Assembly (NCBI GenBank): GCA_963699835.1
Contig: CAVOVJ010000005.1
Coordinates: forward strand, 62,001 to 126,000
Source: BM003 sp963699835
Lineage (GTDB): Bacteria > Pseudomonadota > Gammaproteobacteria > Steroidobacterales > BM003
Length of the DNA: 64,000 nucleotides
Direction: 5' to 3'
This document shows positions 17,525 through 26,493 of the stretch, in pieces. The translations under genes were made by a program, and so were the position numbers. Position 1 is the first letter of the stretch; the number at the start of each line of letters is the position of its first letter. A model generated the notes under the pieces. That model did not search any database and was not told where the DNA came from. It was given only the letters and a program-made list of their open reading frames with translations.

Positions 17525-18964
17525 TTAGCCCAGCAGGAAGAGGGTGGCCAGACCGAGAAATATCAGGAATCCCATGCTGTCGGTGGTAAAGGTCAGCAGC
17601 ACGCTCGAACCATATGCGGGGTCGCGCCCGAGGCGGTCGAGCAACAGCGGGACACCGGTCCCCACCACTGCGGCGACGACCAGGTTGAGGAGTGTCGCCG
17701 CACCCATGACCGCGGCCAGGCCGGGATCCCGGTAGAGGAGGTAGGTAATTGCCGCCATCACGCTGCCCCAGAGAATACCGTTGATCGCGGCGATTCCGAT
17801 TTCCTTGACCGCAAGGTAACGAATGTTGCCGGCGCCGAGCATGCCTGTCGCGAGGCCACGCACGATCAGCGCGACTGTCTGGTTGCCGGTATTGCCGCCG
17901 ATGCTGGCGACGATCGGCATAAGCGTCGCGAGTGCAACGAGTTTTTCGATCGAGCCCTCGAAAAGCCCGATTACTCTTGATGCGATCAGCGCCGTGGCCA
18001 GGTTCAGCCCGAGCCACAGCCAGCGCCGCCGCGCGCTGGTCCACACCGGGCCGTACAGGTCCTCGTCCGCGCGCAATCCCTCGCGCAGAAACGCGTCCTC
18101 CTCGGCTTCCTCGCGGACGTAGTCCATCACGTCATCGACGGTCAGGCGGCCAATCAGGCGGCCGCGTTCATCGACCACCGGCGCACTGACCAGGTCGTAT
18201 CGCTCGAACGCCTGCGCAGCAGTTGCGACACGGTCGCCAGGCTCGAACGCGATGACATCGGCCACAACGGCTTCGCCGATCGGACTGCGCGGACGATGCA
18301 GCAGAAGCCGGGTCAGTGGCAACTCGCCAAGCAAGCGGTGTCTTTCGTCCACGATGAACAACTTATCGGTCTGGTCAGGGAATTCGCCTTCCCTGCGCAG
18401 CATTTTCAGGATGCTTTTGAATGACGCTGTGGCCGGTGCGACCAGCACATCCGGACTCATCATTGAGCCGACCGTATGTTCCGGATAGGTGATCGAGGCG
18501 CGCAACCAGCTGCGTTCGCCCGCATCGCGTTTGCCCAGCACGTGGTCGAGGACGTCGCCCGGCAGCAGGTCAGCGAGCTGCGACAGATCGCCGACTTCCA
18601 GCGGCATACAGATGGCCTTGAGTCGTTCGTCCGTCGTTGCGCCAATCAGTGTTTCCGCGACACCGTCTGCCACCTGCCACAAGACATCGCCGGCGCGCAG
18701 GTCGGCGAGCTGGCGCCAGACAAAAAGTCGCTCGTCCAGCGGTAGCGTTTCGAGCAGTTCTGCAATATCGGCGTTGTGCAGTCTGTCCAGCTTGTTCGAT
18801 AAGTCGGCCAGGGTTTGCCGGGCGACGAGATCGCTGACGAGTTTGCGGCGGCTCGTGTCCGGCGCGACCGATAATCTCTCCAGCAGGTCGCGGCGGCCAA
18901 GCAGCTCCCTGATCGGCCGCAGCTTCTGTTGCAGATGCCGTTTGCTGGCTGCGGTTTCGCGCAC
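17525..18964 (-). CDS. mgtE: Magnesium transporter MgtE
   Basis: MgtE is a dimeric inner-membrane magnesium channel gated by cytosolic magnesium. The 479-residue protein has the helical N domain (LHNADIAELLETLPLDERL), a CBS pair (residues about 150-285, with TVGSMMSPDVL at the start and RLIGRLTVDDVMDYV at the end), and a five-helix membrane domain from about residue 315. Within it, LMPIVASIGGNTGNQT is the pore-lining family signature, and the last helix holds LTFTTDSMGF with the Asp that lines the ion path. The start is GTG, supported by GGGAG seven bases upstream. It is a single gene. Confidence 0.95.
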   Translation of the reverse strand: MRETAASKRHLQQKLRPIRELLGRRDLLERLSVAPDTSRRKLVSDLVARQTLADLSNKLDRLHNADIAELLETLPLDERLFVWRQLADLRAGDVLWQVADGVAETLIGATTDERLKAICMPLEVGDLSQLADLLPGDVLDHVLGKRDAGERSWLRASITYPEHTVGSMMSPDVLVAPATASFKSILKMLRREGEFPDQTDKLFIVDERHRLLGELPLTRLLLHRPRSPIGEAVVADVIAFEPGDRVATAAQAFERYDLVSAPVVDERGRLIGRLTVDDVMDYVREEAEEDAFLREGLRADEDLYGPVWTSARRRWLWLGLNLATALIASRVIGLFEGSIEKLVALATLMPIVASIGGNTGNQTVALIVRGLATGMLGAGNIRYLAVKEIGIAAINGILWGSVMAAITYLLYRDPGLAAVMGAATLLNLVVAAVVGTGVPLLLDRLGRDPAYGSSVLLTFTTDSMGFLIFLGLATLFLLG

Positions 18965-19024
18965 TGGAAACTCCCGACTGCAATCGCGGATTGCTAGCGG
19001 GTTGCCACCATCGCCTGCGGCGCG

Positions 19025-19825
19025 CTATTCGTCGCCGGGCTCGGCGGTCTCCTGCTTTCTCCTCCGCCGACGGCGGCCTTTCGCGGGCTGTTGCTCTTCG
19101 ACGAATTCAAGTCCGAGCTGAAACGCAGCCTCCGTCAACTGCATGACCTTGTTGAACATTTCATCCGACAGGTCACGGGCGTCGTCGTGGCGCCGCAAAA
19201 TGTTGACGAATTTGCGTTCCCTTTCGAACTGCTTGGCAAGACGGCTTGCGCCCCAGCTCTCACCGAGTTGCTCGATACGCGGGTTATAGGTGCGGGCAAA
19301 GCGAATGATGAACGGCAATGGATCGTGACGAGCCACCAGCGCGGAAATGCGCAGTATCAGATCGAAAGACAATGTCGCCGTGCCATTTTCCACCGCCTCC
19401 AGCAACGACGTGTCGGCGAGCTGCAACGCATCGGCGAGATCCTTCAATGTCAGTCCGGTCGTCTCGCGAATGTCGTGCAGATAAGACCCGGCTTCTTTCA
19501 TTGCCTCGAGTTGCTCGGGGCTCATGACATTGGACGCGCGACCCAGCAACAACGAGGAGCCGACCCGGAAAGGACCCTCTCCTGTGCGCAACGCAAGTTG
19601 CAGCGCATTACTGGTCAGGTCGCCGGTGATTTCCCTGGCCTTTTTCAGCCACGGTGAGTTCGCGAGGTCGAACAACATTCCGGGCTCTTCAGACGGCGCT
19701 GCCGCTTCCGCCGGCTGCGCATCGACCGGCACCTCGGGAGCCGCGGTCTGTTTCCGCTTTTTGCTGACGCGGCGCTTTTTCTTGGCGCGTGGCCCGCTCT
19801 TTTTCTTTCCAGTAGACCCCGTCAT
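19025..19825 (-). CDS. XRE-type helix-turn-helix protein with basic tails
   Basis: A 266-residue cytoplasmic DNA-binding protein. Residues 1-27 are strongly basic (GKKKSGPRAKKKRR, then KKRKQ), followed by an acidic Ala/Pro linker. Residues about 110-160 form an HTH of the XRE class: DIRETTGLTLKDLADAL, then LLEAVENGTATLSFDLILRIS. The C-terminal half is helical and ends in another basic run (KGRRRRRRKQ). ATG 19825 with GGAGG seven bases upstream is the best start; the GTG at 19828 is not needed. The target is unknown. Its closest annotation would be a helix-turn-helix transcriptional regulator. Confidence 0.8.
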   Translation of the reverse strand: MTGSTGKKKSGPRAKKKRRVSKKRKQTAAPEVPVDAQPAEAAAPSEEPGMLFDLANSPWLKKAREITGDLTSNALQLALRTGEGPFRVGSSLLLGRASNVMSPEQLEAMKEAGSYLHDIRETTGLTLKDLADALQLADTSLLEAVENGTATLSFDLILRISALVARHDPLPFIIRFARTYNPRIEQLGESWGASRLAKQFERERKFVNILRRHDDARDLSDEMFNKVMQLTEAAFQLGLEFVEEQQPAKGRRRRRRKQETAEPGDE

Positions 19826-20152
19826 CACGAGCCTCCATGCGGTCGTATCGAGACGGCCATGCTAGGCCAAGCTCCGCGCAAAGGCCAGAGCGGACTGGCG
19901 GATTCGCTCCCCTCGCGGGGCTGTGCGCAGCCGCCGGGAGCAGCGCTAATGCTGCCTGAGTGGCGTGCAGGAGTCGGCGTCAATGGATGCGAGCGGGGTC
20001 GTGCGGCCGAATTCACTACCGTCGTCGTGGCGTAAGTTCGCCGCTGCGCACAGGCGCCGATGGCATTGGCCCTCCACCCCGCGGGGAGTGGTTGACGCGC
20101 TGGCCAGGACGAGATTTTCACCGGCTCGCGCTGGCCGGGCATGGCGTTCGCC
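19826..20152. other. Intergenic region without a recognisable gene
   Basis: About 327 bases between the XRE gene start (minus strand) and the end of the MFS gene (minus strand). It carries the XRE promoter region. I see short GC-rich dyads (for example CCCCTCGCGGGG near 19909-19920) but no T run, RNA gene or convincing ORF. Short frames here lack homology signs and ribosome-binding sites. Confidence 0.5.
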
Positions 20153-21370
20153 TCAGTCCGCGGTCTTCCCGCGGCCGGCCGCTGCTGCTTCGTTGTTACC
20201 GCGGGTTTGGATCAGAATCAGCGCGGTCAGGATCAGCACGAGGCACGGAGCTGCGGCAAGCTGTACGCCCTGCCAGCCCCACGCGTGAAGGACGCTGCCG
20301 GCCGCAAACGACCCTGCGGCAGATGCCGAGAAAACGGCGAAATCGTTGGCAGCCTGAACCTTGAATCTTTCTCCGCGGCTGTAGCAGCCGGTCAGCATCG
20401 TGGTGCCGGCAACGAACAGGAGATTCCAGCCGATACCGAGCATGACGAGCGCGCCCCAGTAGTCATGAATACCGCGTCCGGCAAGCCCGAGGGCGATGCA
20501 GCCGAGGTTCGCGGCGATTCCGCTCAGCATCATCCGTCGTGGTCCAAATCGTCGGATCAATGCGCCGCTGAAAAACGATGGCAGGTACATCGCCAGGACA
20601 TGGCTCTGAATCACCCAGGCCGTGTCGTCGAGACTGTGGCCATCGTGAACGTGCATGCTTATCGGGGTGGCGGTCATGATAAAGCTCATTACACCGTAGC
20701 CGACCGCGGCGCTGATCACCGCGACCAGGAAGCGCGGCTGCGCCATGATCATCCTAAGCGGTCGCGCGGGCTCGCCATGGGTTTCTGGCGAATGGTCTGG
20801 CGGGGCTGCAAATTGCACCAGTATTGCCGCGCCGAGCGCGAGCAGACTGACGACCACGAACGATGCCGAGTAGCGGCTCGCCTCGATCCAGCCGGCGCTG
20901 CGCGTTGCAAGGCCGGGCGCCACCAGGGCTGCCAGAAGCGTGCCCAGCAACACAACGGAAATCGCCTGGCTGACCCGCGCCGGAACCACACTTTCGGCTG
21001 CGGCGAAACGGTAGTGCTGAGCAAACGCCATATGCGCGCCGATAGCGAATCCGGCGATACAGAAAACGGCAAAATTGGCCGCCGAGATAGCTGCGGCAGC
21101 CAGCAGCCCCGCTGCCGCGGCAATCATCGCTCCCACGACAAAAGCCCGGCGACGCCCGAGGCGCTGCATCAACATCGCTGCGGGAATCGTAGTCATGGCG
21201 GTACCGACGATGCCGCAGGAAACCGGCAATGTTGCCAGGCTCGCACTCGGTGCCATTGCCGCGCCGATGATCCCGCCCAGAAGGCCAAGAAAAAGCGTGC
21301 ACGAGACCGACAACGACTGGCACATAGCAAGCACGTAGACATTGGCGGGGATTCGGTGGTCTCGGGCCAT
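20153..21370 (-). CDS. Major facilitator superfamily transporter
   Basis: A 405-residue inner-membrane protein with twelve hydrophobic segments in two halves. The loop between helices 2 and 3 reads MQRLGRRRAFVVG, the MFS motif A equivalent, and its counterpart in the second half is IRRFGPRRMMLSG. The C-terminus ends in a short basic tail. It resembles the YnfM/multidrug or uncharacterised MFS groups, and the substrate is not readable. The gene is divergent from the alpha-hydroxyacid dehydrogenase, with about 110 bases between starts, so the two could share regulation and the substrate could be a 2-hydroxyacid. Confidence 0.87.
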   Translation of the reverse strand: MARDHRIPANVYVLAMCQSLSVSCTLFLGLLGGIIGAAMAPSASLATLPVSCGIVGTAMTTIPAAMLMQRLGRRRAFVVGAMIAAAAGLLAAAAISAANFAVFCIAGFAIGAHMAFAQHYRFAAAESVVPARVSQAISVVLLGTLLAALVAPGLATRSAGWIEASRYSASFVVVSLLALGAAILVQFAAPPDHSPETHGEPARPLRMIMAQPRFLVAVISAAVGYGVMSFIMTATPISMHVHDGHSLDDTAWVIQSHVLAMYLPSFFSGALIRRFGPRRMMLSGIAANLGCIALGLAGRGIHDYWGALVMLGIGWNLLFVAGTTMLTGCYSRGERFKVQAANDFAVFSASAAGSFAAGSVLHAWGWQGVQLAAAPCLVLILTALILIQTRGNNEAAAAGRGKTAD

Positions 21371-21481
21371 CGCGGGTGTGGACGTCCTGGCTGTAGCCGA
21401 GTGGCTGCCGCTGCTGTAAGTTCTGGATGGGTGAGCTTACCGCAGCGGTAACACACACGCCCGCAACGCGAGGGAATGACA

Positions 21482-22573
21482 ATGACGGACTGGCCACTGA
21501 ATCTGGCAGGATTCGAAAGCGCAGCGCGCGAACGCTTGCCGCAGATGGTCTATGACTATTACGCCGGCGGCGCTCTGGACGAAATCACGCTGCGCGCGAA
21601 CCGCGATGCTTACGAGCAGATTGCGCTGCGTTACCGGGTGCTGGTGGACGTCAGCCGGCGCAGTCTCGCCACAAGTATCCTGGGCCGCACCCTCGATACG
21701 CCGATTCTGTTTGCGCCGACCGCATTTCACCGGCTTGCTTGCGAGGACGGTGAGATGGCGACCGTCCGCGCGGCGAAGGAACTCGGTACGTTGATGGTGT
21801 TGTCGAGCCTGTCGACGGTGCCCATGGAAGAGGTGATCGCTGAGTACCAGCATGTCTGGTTTCAGCTCTACGTTTATCGCGATCGCGGCCTGACCCGTGA
21901 GCTGGTCGCGCGCGCCGAGGCGGCGGGTGCCGCCGCCATCGTGTTGACGGTCGACGCGCAGATTTGGGGCCGCCGCGAACGTGACGTCCGCAACCAGTTT
22001 CATCTGCCGCAAGGAATCAGTGTCGCCAACGCGTTACCGGGCGGGTACGGAGACATGCCGCAAAAACAGGGCGACTCGGGTCTCGCCGCCTACGTCAATA
22101 CGCTGTTCGACCCGGCGCTGAGCTGGGACGATGTGGCGTGGCTCAAAAGCGTGACGAAGCTGCCGGTATTGTTGAAGGGCATCGTGCATCCGGCCGACGC
22201 CCGGCTTGCAATCGAGTTCGGTGCCGACGGAGTCATGGTGTCCAATCACGGTGGTCGCCAGCTCGATACGGCCTGCGCAACGATCCGGGCCTTGCCGGAG
22301 GTTGTCGCGGCGGTCGACGGCAGGGCGCCGGTGTTTGTAGATGGCGGTATCCGCCGCGGGACCGACGTAATCAAGGCGCTGGCCTACGGTGCAGCGGCAG
22401 TGCTGGTCGGGCGGCCGGTATTGTGGGGCCTGGCCGTCGGCGGCGGCGACGGAATCGTCGCGGCAATCCGCTCGTTGCAACACGAACTCGATGTTGCGCT
22501 GGCGTTGTGCGGCGCTGCTACACCGGAACAGGTAACAGCGGATATCCTGGCGCCCCCGGCAAACGGATCCTAG
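21482..22573 (+). CDS. FMN-dependent alpha-hydroxy-acid oxidase/dehydrogenase
   Basis: A TIM-barrel flavoenzyme of 363 residues oxidising 2-hydroxyacids (lactate, glycolate, mandelate type) to keto acids. MVYDYYAGGALDE at the N-terminus supplies the substrate Tyr, and FAPTAFHRLA the FMN phosphate side. SNHGGRQLD near residue 257 contains the catalytic His and substrate Arg, followed by FVDGGIRRGTDV and ALAYGAAAVLVGRP for FMN binding. There is no membrane segment, so it resembles HAO/lactate oxidase rather than membrane LldD. GAGGG upstream fits ATG 21482 better than 21476. The stop codon shares CTAG (22570-22573) with the convergent cytochrome gene. Confidence 0.92.
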   Translation: MTDWPLNLAGFESAARERLPQMVYDYYAGGALDEITLRANRDAYEQIALRYRVLVDVSRRSLATSILGRTLDTPILFAPTAFHRLACEDGEMATVRAAKELGTLMVLSSLSTVPMEEVIAEYQHVWFQLYVYRDRGLTRELVARAEAAGAAAIVLTVDAQIWGRRERDVRNQFHLPQGISVANALPGGYGDMPQKQGDSGLAAYVNTLFDPALSWDDVAWLKSVTKLPVLLKGIVHPADARLAIEFGADGVMVSNHGGRQLDTACATIRALPEVVAAVDGRAPVFVDGGIRRGTDVIKALAYGAAAVLVGRPVLWGLAVGGGDGIVAAIRSLQHELDVALALCGAATPEQVTADILAPPANGS

Positions 22574-23292
22574 GGTCCGCTGTTCTCGACGACGCGCCCC
22601 GCTTTCTGGTGACATGACCCGCATGCTGTCAGCACGTCACCGAACACCTGCGCTTTCTTTTCCACGGTGTCCGCAACAAAACCCATGGCCGCGCGCGCGT
22701 GCACGGTCCGCGCGAGCTCCTCGAGCGCATTGCCCTCGCTGGTGCCATCGACACTGTCATGCGCCGCGAGCGGCACATCCGCGAGCATGCCCACACCGTC
22801 GTCCCAGGCACTGGCGGATGGGCCGAGCAGGCCCTCCCACATTCTCTCGAGTGCCCACTGATGGCGCTGCATGTGTGCTTGTACCGTTTCCTCATCCGGC
22901 GGCTCCACGCTGCTGCCGAACTGGTCGGCGATGCCGTTCTGCAAATGGCAATCGCCACACGCCACGGCCATCGTAGCGGTGGCGTAGCTCGCGTCCTCAA
23001 GCCCGCGCGCCGCCAGCACCTCGAGTGCGGAGACGCGTACGGAATCGAGATAACGTTCCCATGCGGGCGGGAGGTCGGCGAACGGCGCATGCTCGGCCAG
23101 CCATGTGGCGGGCTCGCGTGCCGCCTCGAGATCGCCGATCACGAGAGCTTCGCGAACCTCGGTGACCTTGTTGAAGTGCTCCTGCATGTGCGACGACACA
23201 TCGTCATTGGCCGTCTCGGATGGGTCAGAATCACCGCACGCGGCAAGTGCCAGCGCGAGGAAAGAAATGCAAGTCGATACGGCCAGGCGCAT
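22570..23292 (-). CDS. Diheme cytochrome c-type lipoprotein
   Basis: A 240-residue exported protein. The signal sequence ends in a lipobox LALAAC at residues 14-19, predicting a lipid-anchored periplasmic protein. Two covalent heme sites are visible: CGDCH near residue 113 and CGSCH near residue 227. The region between is helical and rich in His and Trp (MQRHQWALERMWEGL). It is not a recognised named cytochrome; I compare it to small periplasmic electron carriers with two CxxCH sites. It ends on the same CTAG as the flavoenzyme gene. If the two proteins are linked, the flavoenzyme is cytoplasmic, so direct electron transfer is not possible. Confidence 0.85.
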   Translation of the reverse strand: MRLAVSTCISFLALALAACGDSDPSETANDDVSSHMQEHFNKVTEVREALVIGDLEAAREPATWLAEHAPFADLPPAWERYLDSVRVSALEVLAARGLEDASYATATMAVACGDCHLQNGIADQFGSSVEPPDEETVQAHMQRHQWALERMWEGLLGPSASAWDDGVGMLADVPLAAHDSVDGTSEGNALEELARTVHARAAMGFVADTVEKKAQVFGDVLTACGSCHQKAGRVVENSGP

Positions 23293-23411
23293 GAAATTTC
23301 TCCTGATTACGATTTCACGAGCTGTTGCTGCCTATTTCGTAGCATGGCAGACAGCAGGGGGTCAATCAGCAATGACGCGGATACGAACAGAGGCTGGCGT
23401 AACCGGGTCGT

Positions 23412-23450
23412 AAAAAAACACGGGGCCGCACGGTCGTACCCGGCGGCCCC
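23412..23450 (-). terminator. Intrinsic terminator downstream of ompW
   Basis: On the minus strand GGGGCCGC (23450-23443) pairs with GCGGCCCC (23429-23422) around a 13-base loop. Two bases later a run of seven T follows (23418-23412). It lies 42 bases past the ompW stop. Confidence 0.85.
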
Positions 23451-23491
23451 TTTCCGAACCCTCCGTGGAGGGTATGGAGATCGGAATCGAA

Positions 23492-24115
23492 CTATTTACC
23501 GAATCGATAGCCGACCATCACACTGAAAACGAACGGGTCGATTTCGACGTCGCCGATATCCTCACCGTTTACTTCTGCATCGGGCTCGATCGAGATATAG
23601 CGAAAATCGATATTGCCGACCCAGCGCTCGGTAAAGGCGATATCGAAGCCGAGCTGATACGCGATGCCCCAGGAGTCGTCGAGGTCGAGATCGGCGCCGG
23701 ACAACGGACCTTTGGTATCCTCATCGAAGAAATAAGTGTAGTTGACGCCAAGACCGACATACGGCTGGACCGCGCCGTCGGGAATGAAGTGATACTGCAC
23801 CGACAGGGTCGGCGGCAGGTGCTTGGTCGAGGCGACATCGGGTTTCGACGGATCGACCCGATTTCGCAGGCTGATGTCGTGTTCGAACGGATACGCCGCC
23901 AGCAAGTCCAACGCCCAGTGCTCGGTATAAAACCAGGTCGCGGTCAGGCCAAGGCTCCAGGCGTCATCGACATCGACGATGTCGTTGTTGTTCTGTTTCG
24001 GGTCAACCCAGGTGGCGCCCGCCCGGATGACAAAATCACCTTTGTCGTGTGCAAATGCCGGTGCCCCGGTCAGAAGCGCCACTAATGCGGCGGAAACAAT
24101 AATTGCGCGTTGCAT
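23492..24115 (-). CDS. ompW: OmpW-family outer-membrane protein
   Basis: OmpW is an eight-stranded outer-membrane barrel with a hydrophobic channel for small molecules. The 207-residue precursor has a signal peptide ending in GAPAFA (about residue 22), then alternating amphipathic strands: DFVIRAGATWVDP, WSLGLTATWFYTEHWAL, LPPTLSVQYHFIPDG with the conserved family PP..Q.. region, and VQPYVGLGVNYTYFFDE. It ends in a barrel strand FVFSVMVGYRFGK. The longer start at 24130 is less likely: AGGAG seven bases upstream of ATG 24115 fixes the start there. It is followed by a strong terminator. Confidence 0.93.
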   Translation of the reverse strand: MQRAIIVSAALVALLTGAPAFAHDKGDFVIRAGATWVDPKQNNNDIVDVDDAWSLGLTATWFYTEHWALDLLAAYPFEHDISLRNRVDPSKPDVASTKHLPPTLSVQYHFIPDGAVQPYVGLGVNYTYFFDEDTKGPLSGADLDLDDSWGIAYQLGFDIAFTERWVGNIDFRYISIEPDAEVNGEDIGDVEIDPFVFSVMVGYRFGK

Positions 24116-24299
24116 GGTCATTCTCCTCATGATTGCGATTCTCGCAGAATTAAGACTGCCCTCCCCCTGAAGCGTCGGTACCCGCGAGGCCCGCGCTCAA
24201 CGACGAAATTCTCCCACTTATCGGCGTCCCGGAGTGTACGTAGTTGTGCGGATCGGGCTAAGGTGATGCCGAAAAAACCGCCGGAGCCAGATCGACGCA

Positions 24300-25577
24300 A
24301 TGGGCCTGATTCGTTATCTCTTGCAGATGCGTCTGCTCGCTATCGCAGCGGCGGGTGCATTCCTTACGGTCGCACTCTGGAACCTTGGCCTGTGGCTGGC
24401 AGGGACACATGTTGCGATGGCTTGGCTGCTGCTTCCGGGATGGCTAATGCTCGGGTTCGGGTTGCTGGTGTACGGTTTCGCGATCGTCGAAACAAGTGCG
24501 CTCGGGCAGTCGCTGGCGCCGGAGTTCGATGCCTCACTGATCGTCAATCAACACCGCAACCCGGCATTCAGGTTCTGTGTTCTGGCTGCGACCGGCGCCA
24601 GTTTCTGGTTCGGACTCGGACCGCCGCAAAGCCCGGTCCCGGCCATCGTTCTCGGCCTGCTGGCAGTCGCCTGGTTACCCGCGGGGGTCGCGTTACTGGC
24701 TCTTGAGGGCAGCGTGCGGCGAGCGCTCGACCCGCGGGTTGTGGGCGGGTTCGCCGCCGCAATGGGGTGGCGCTATCCGGTAATGGTGCTGGTGTTGTTG
24801 ATCGCGAGCACCGCGCTCGTGGCTGCGCAGCCTGTCGCATTAGGTTCTTTTTTTGCCCATCTGGGGCTGCTGCTTGCGTTTTTTGCGGTCGCCAGATGGC
24901 TCGGTACGCAGGTTTTTGCGCGGCGCGAGTCGCTCGAGCTCGGAGTGTATTCTGAGTCGGAGGTGTTAAGCGAACACCGCGAGAGGGCCGAGATCGAGAC
25001 CTGGAAGCGGGCGTTTGACCGGATACATCTGGCCTGTGGCAGTGGCCGTCTGGACGAGGCCGAGGCAGTGTTGCAACAAGTGCTGGCCGAGGCGCGACGC
25101 CCGGAGTCGGCGCAGCGCTGGTTTTTCGAGGAGCTCAAGGAAAATGGTCATGCCCGGCTTGCGCTGCGGGTCGGGCGCCGGATCGCCGACGGCGCGGCGC
25201 GGGCCGGTAATGCGGCCGCAGTGCTCGACGACTGCGAATGGGGCTGCAGAATGGAGCCGGGTTTCGTGCTTTCGGATGCGGCGGCGACGCTGACCATGGC
25301 CCGGGCTGCGGCCGCGACAGGCCGCTATCGCCTTGCCGCGGCGCTTCTTGCGCCATTCCCGGCAAAGTTCGCGGGCAGCGCCGAACGCGGTGCGGCGGCA
25401 ATGCTCGAAGCGCGGATTTGCGCCGAGCATATCGGCGACAGTCTGCGCGCGCGTGACCGGCTCGAGTGGCTCGCCGAGCGTGTCCCGGCCATCGTCGAGA
25501 GCGAGGAATACGTCCGGGTCGAGCGCCTCGTCAGCGAGCGCCTCGCAGATCCAGACTCGGCGGACAGCGGAACTTGA
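24300..25577 (+). CDS. Hypothetical membrane protein with C-terminal helical repeats
   Basis: I do not recognise this 425-residue protein. Residues 1-205 contain six hydrophobic segments (for example AIAAAGAFLTVALWNLGLWLAG, then MALVLLIAST-like helices). The remaining 220 residues are soluble and alpha-helical with TPR-like pairs (RLDEAEAVLQQVLAEAR, LRARDRLEWLAERVP), preceded by a basic linker. It may be a membrane-anchored scaffold. Charge and repeat spacing give no functional clue. It ends six bases from the convergent MaoC gene, and is divergent from ompW with about 185 bases between. Confidence 0.75.
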   Translation: MGLIRYLLQMRLLAIAAAGAFLTVALWNLGLWLAGTHVAMAWLLLPGWLMLGFGLLVYGFAIVETSALGQSLAPEFDASLIVNQHRNPAFRFCVLAATGASFWFGLGPPQSPVPAIVLGLLAVAWLPAGVALLALEGSVRRALDPRVVGGFAAAMGWRYPVMVLVLLIASTALVAAQPVALGSFFAHLGLLLAFFAVARWLGTQVFARRESLELGVYSESEVLSEHRERAEIETWKRAFDRIHLACGSGRLDEAEAVLQQVLAEARRPESAQRWFFEELKENGHARLALRVGRRIADGAARAGNAAAVLDDCEWGCRMEPGFVLSDAAATLTMARAAAATGRYRLAAALLAPFPAKFAGSAERGAAAMLEARICAEHIGDSLRARDRLEWLAERVPAIVESEEYVRVERLVSERLADPDSADSGT

Positions 25578-25583
25578 CAGGTT

Positions 25584-26030
25584 TCAACGGCGGCGATGCA
25601 CCAGGTTGGTGCTGACGCATTCGAACACGATCTCGTCACGCTGGTTGAACAGCTCATAGCGATAGATCACGACCCCCCGCGTCGGTTTGGTGCGCGACAG
25701 GCGTTTGCCGAGACAGGTCGCGCGCGCGCGCAGGGTGTCGCCAGGGCGCACTGCGCGAGGGAAACGTACATCATCCCAGGCGACGCCGCAGATCCATGCA
25801 ATGTCGGCGGCGATCTGGTGATCGAGTTGGCGCCACAGAGCCATGGTATGGATGCCCGAAGCCACGACTTCGCCGAATACCGAGTTGCGCGCGGCCTCCT
25901 CGTCGGCATGGAAGTACTGCGGGTCGTACTTGCGGGCGAACGCGAGGATTTCTTCCTTACTGACCTGAAGCGTGCCGGACTCGAGCATTTCGCCGGTTTC
26001 GAGATCTTCGTAGAAACGAGTGGCGGTCAT
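25584..26030 (-). CDS. MaoC-family dehydratase (hot-dog fold)
   Basis: A 148-residue hot-dog-fold enzyme of the MaoC/R-hydratase group, which hydrates trans-2-enoyl-CoA or related thioesters. The hydratase 2-type motif is seen as FARKYDPQYFHADEEAA (the conserved Asp, Pro and His), followed by ASGIHTMALW with the tight Gly turn. RFPRAVRPGDTLRARA is the substrate-facing loop. The start is ATG 26030, whose first bases overlap the cupin gene stop (ATGA at 26027-26030), so both genes are translationally coupled. With a cupin partner, a specific small pathway is possible but not defined. Confidence 0.88.
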   Translation of the reverse strand: MTATRFYEDLETGEMLESGTLQVSKEEILAFARKYDPQYFHADEEAARNSVFGEVVASGIHTMALWRQLDHQIAADIAWICGVAWDDVRFPRAVRPGDTLRARATCLGKRLSRTKPTRGVVIYRYELFNQRDEIVFECVSTNLVHRRR

Positions 26031-26404
26031 TGCCGCTGCGCATCCGGGTCGCGATGTACGGTGTCGGCCGAGAATGCCGGCAGGCACACGGCAATGTACT
26101 CTGCGCCGGCAGCCTCGGGGCTGCTGTAGCGGATCCACTCGCCGGCACTGACGGCGATTGCCTGGCCCGCGCGAACGTCGAATATGGCGCTGGCGGATTC
26201 CACTCTCAGACAGCCGTTGAGCACTACCGTGTATTCGTCGAACTCCGGTCTCTGGCCGGGTTCGGCCCAGCCCGGCGGTGAGTGCATGTGGGCGATGCTG
26301 AGCCGAGTGTCGCCGGAATTTAACCGGCCAATGTACTCTTCAATCTGTTTCGGTTGGTTGCCATGCGCGGCAACGCGCGTGGCCTGGGACAGCAATACCG
26401 GCAT
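26027..26404 (-). CDS. Cupin domain protein
   Basis: A 125-residue single-domain cupin. The first cupin motif region includes SPPGWAEPGQRPEFDEYTVVLNGCLRVE, a variant of the usual G(X)5HXH(X)3-4E block in which the histidines are not obvious. The second is AGQAIAVSAGEWIRYSSPE. Few metal ligands remain, so it may bind a ligand rather than act as a dioxygenase. The stop overlaps the start of the MaoC gene by four bases. The upstream methyltransferase ends 89 bases before it on the same strand, so a three-gene unit is possible. Confidence 0.75.
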   Translation of the reverse strand: MPVLLSQATRVAAHGNQPKQIEEYIGRLNSGDTRLSIAHMHSPPGWAEPGQRPEFDEYTVVLNGCLRVESASAIFDVRAGQAIAVSAGEWIRYSSPEAAGAEYIAVCLPAFSADTVHRDPDAQRQ

Positions 26405-26493
26405 CAGAAGCCTCCCGGGTTGTTCGTTTCAGCATAAAAGGGTATCGGTCCGCGCGGCCAATTCAAGCGGCGTCTCCATGCTCGCGGCCAATG

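Noticed and set aside
19909..19920. GC-rich dyad CCCCTCGCGGGG as a terminator
   Set aside because: Short stem and no T run on either strand.
20141..21451. A 436-codon plus-strand frame opposite the MFS transporter
   Set aside because: Low-complexity, His/Arg/Gly-rich translation with no conserved motif. The minus-strand frame is a clear twelve-helix transporter.
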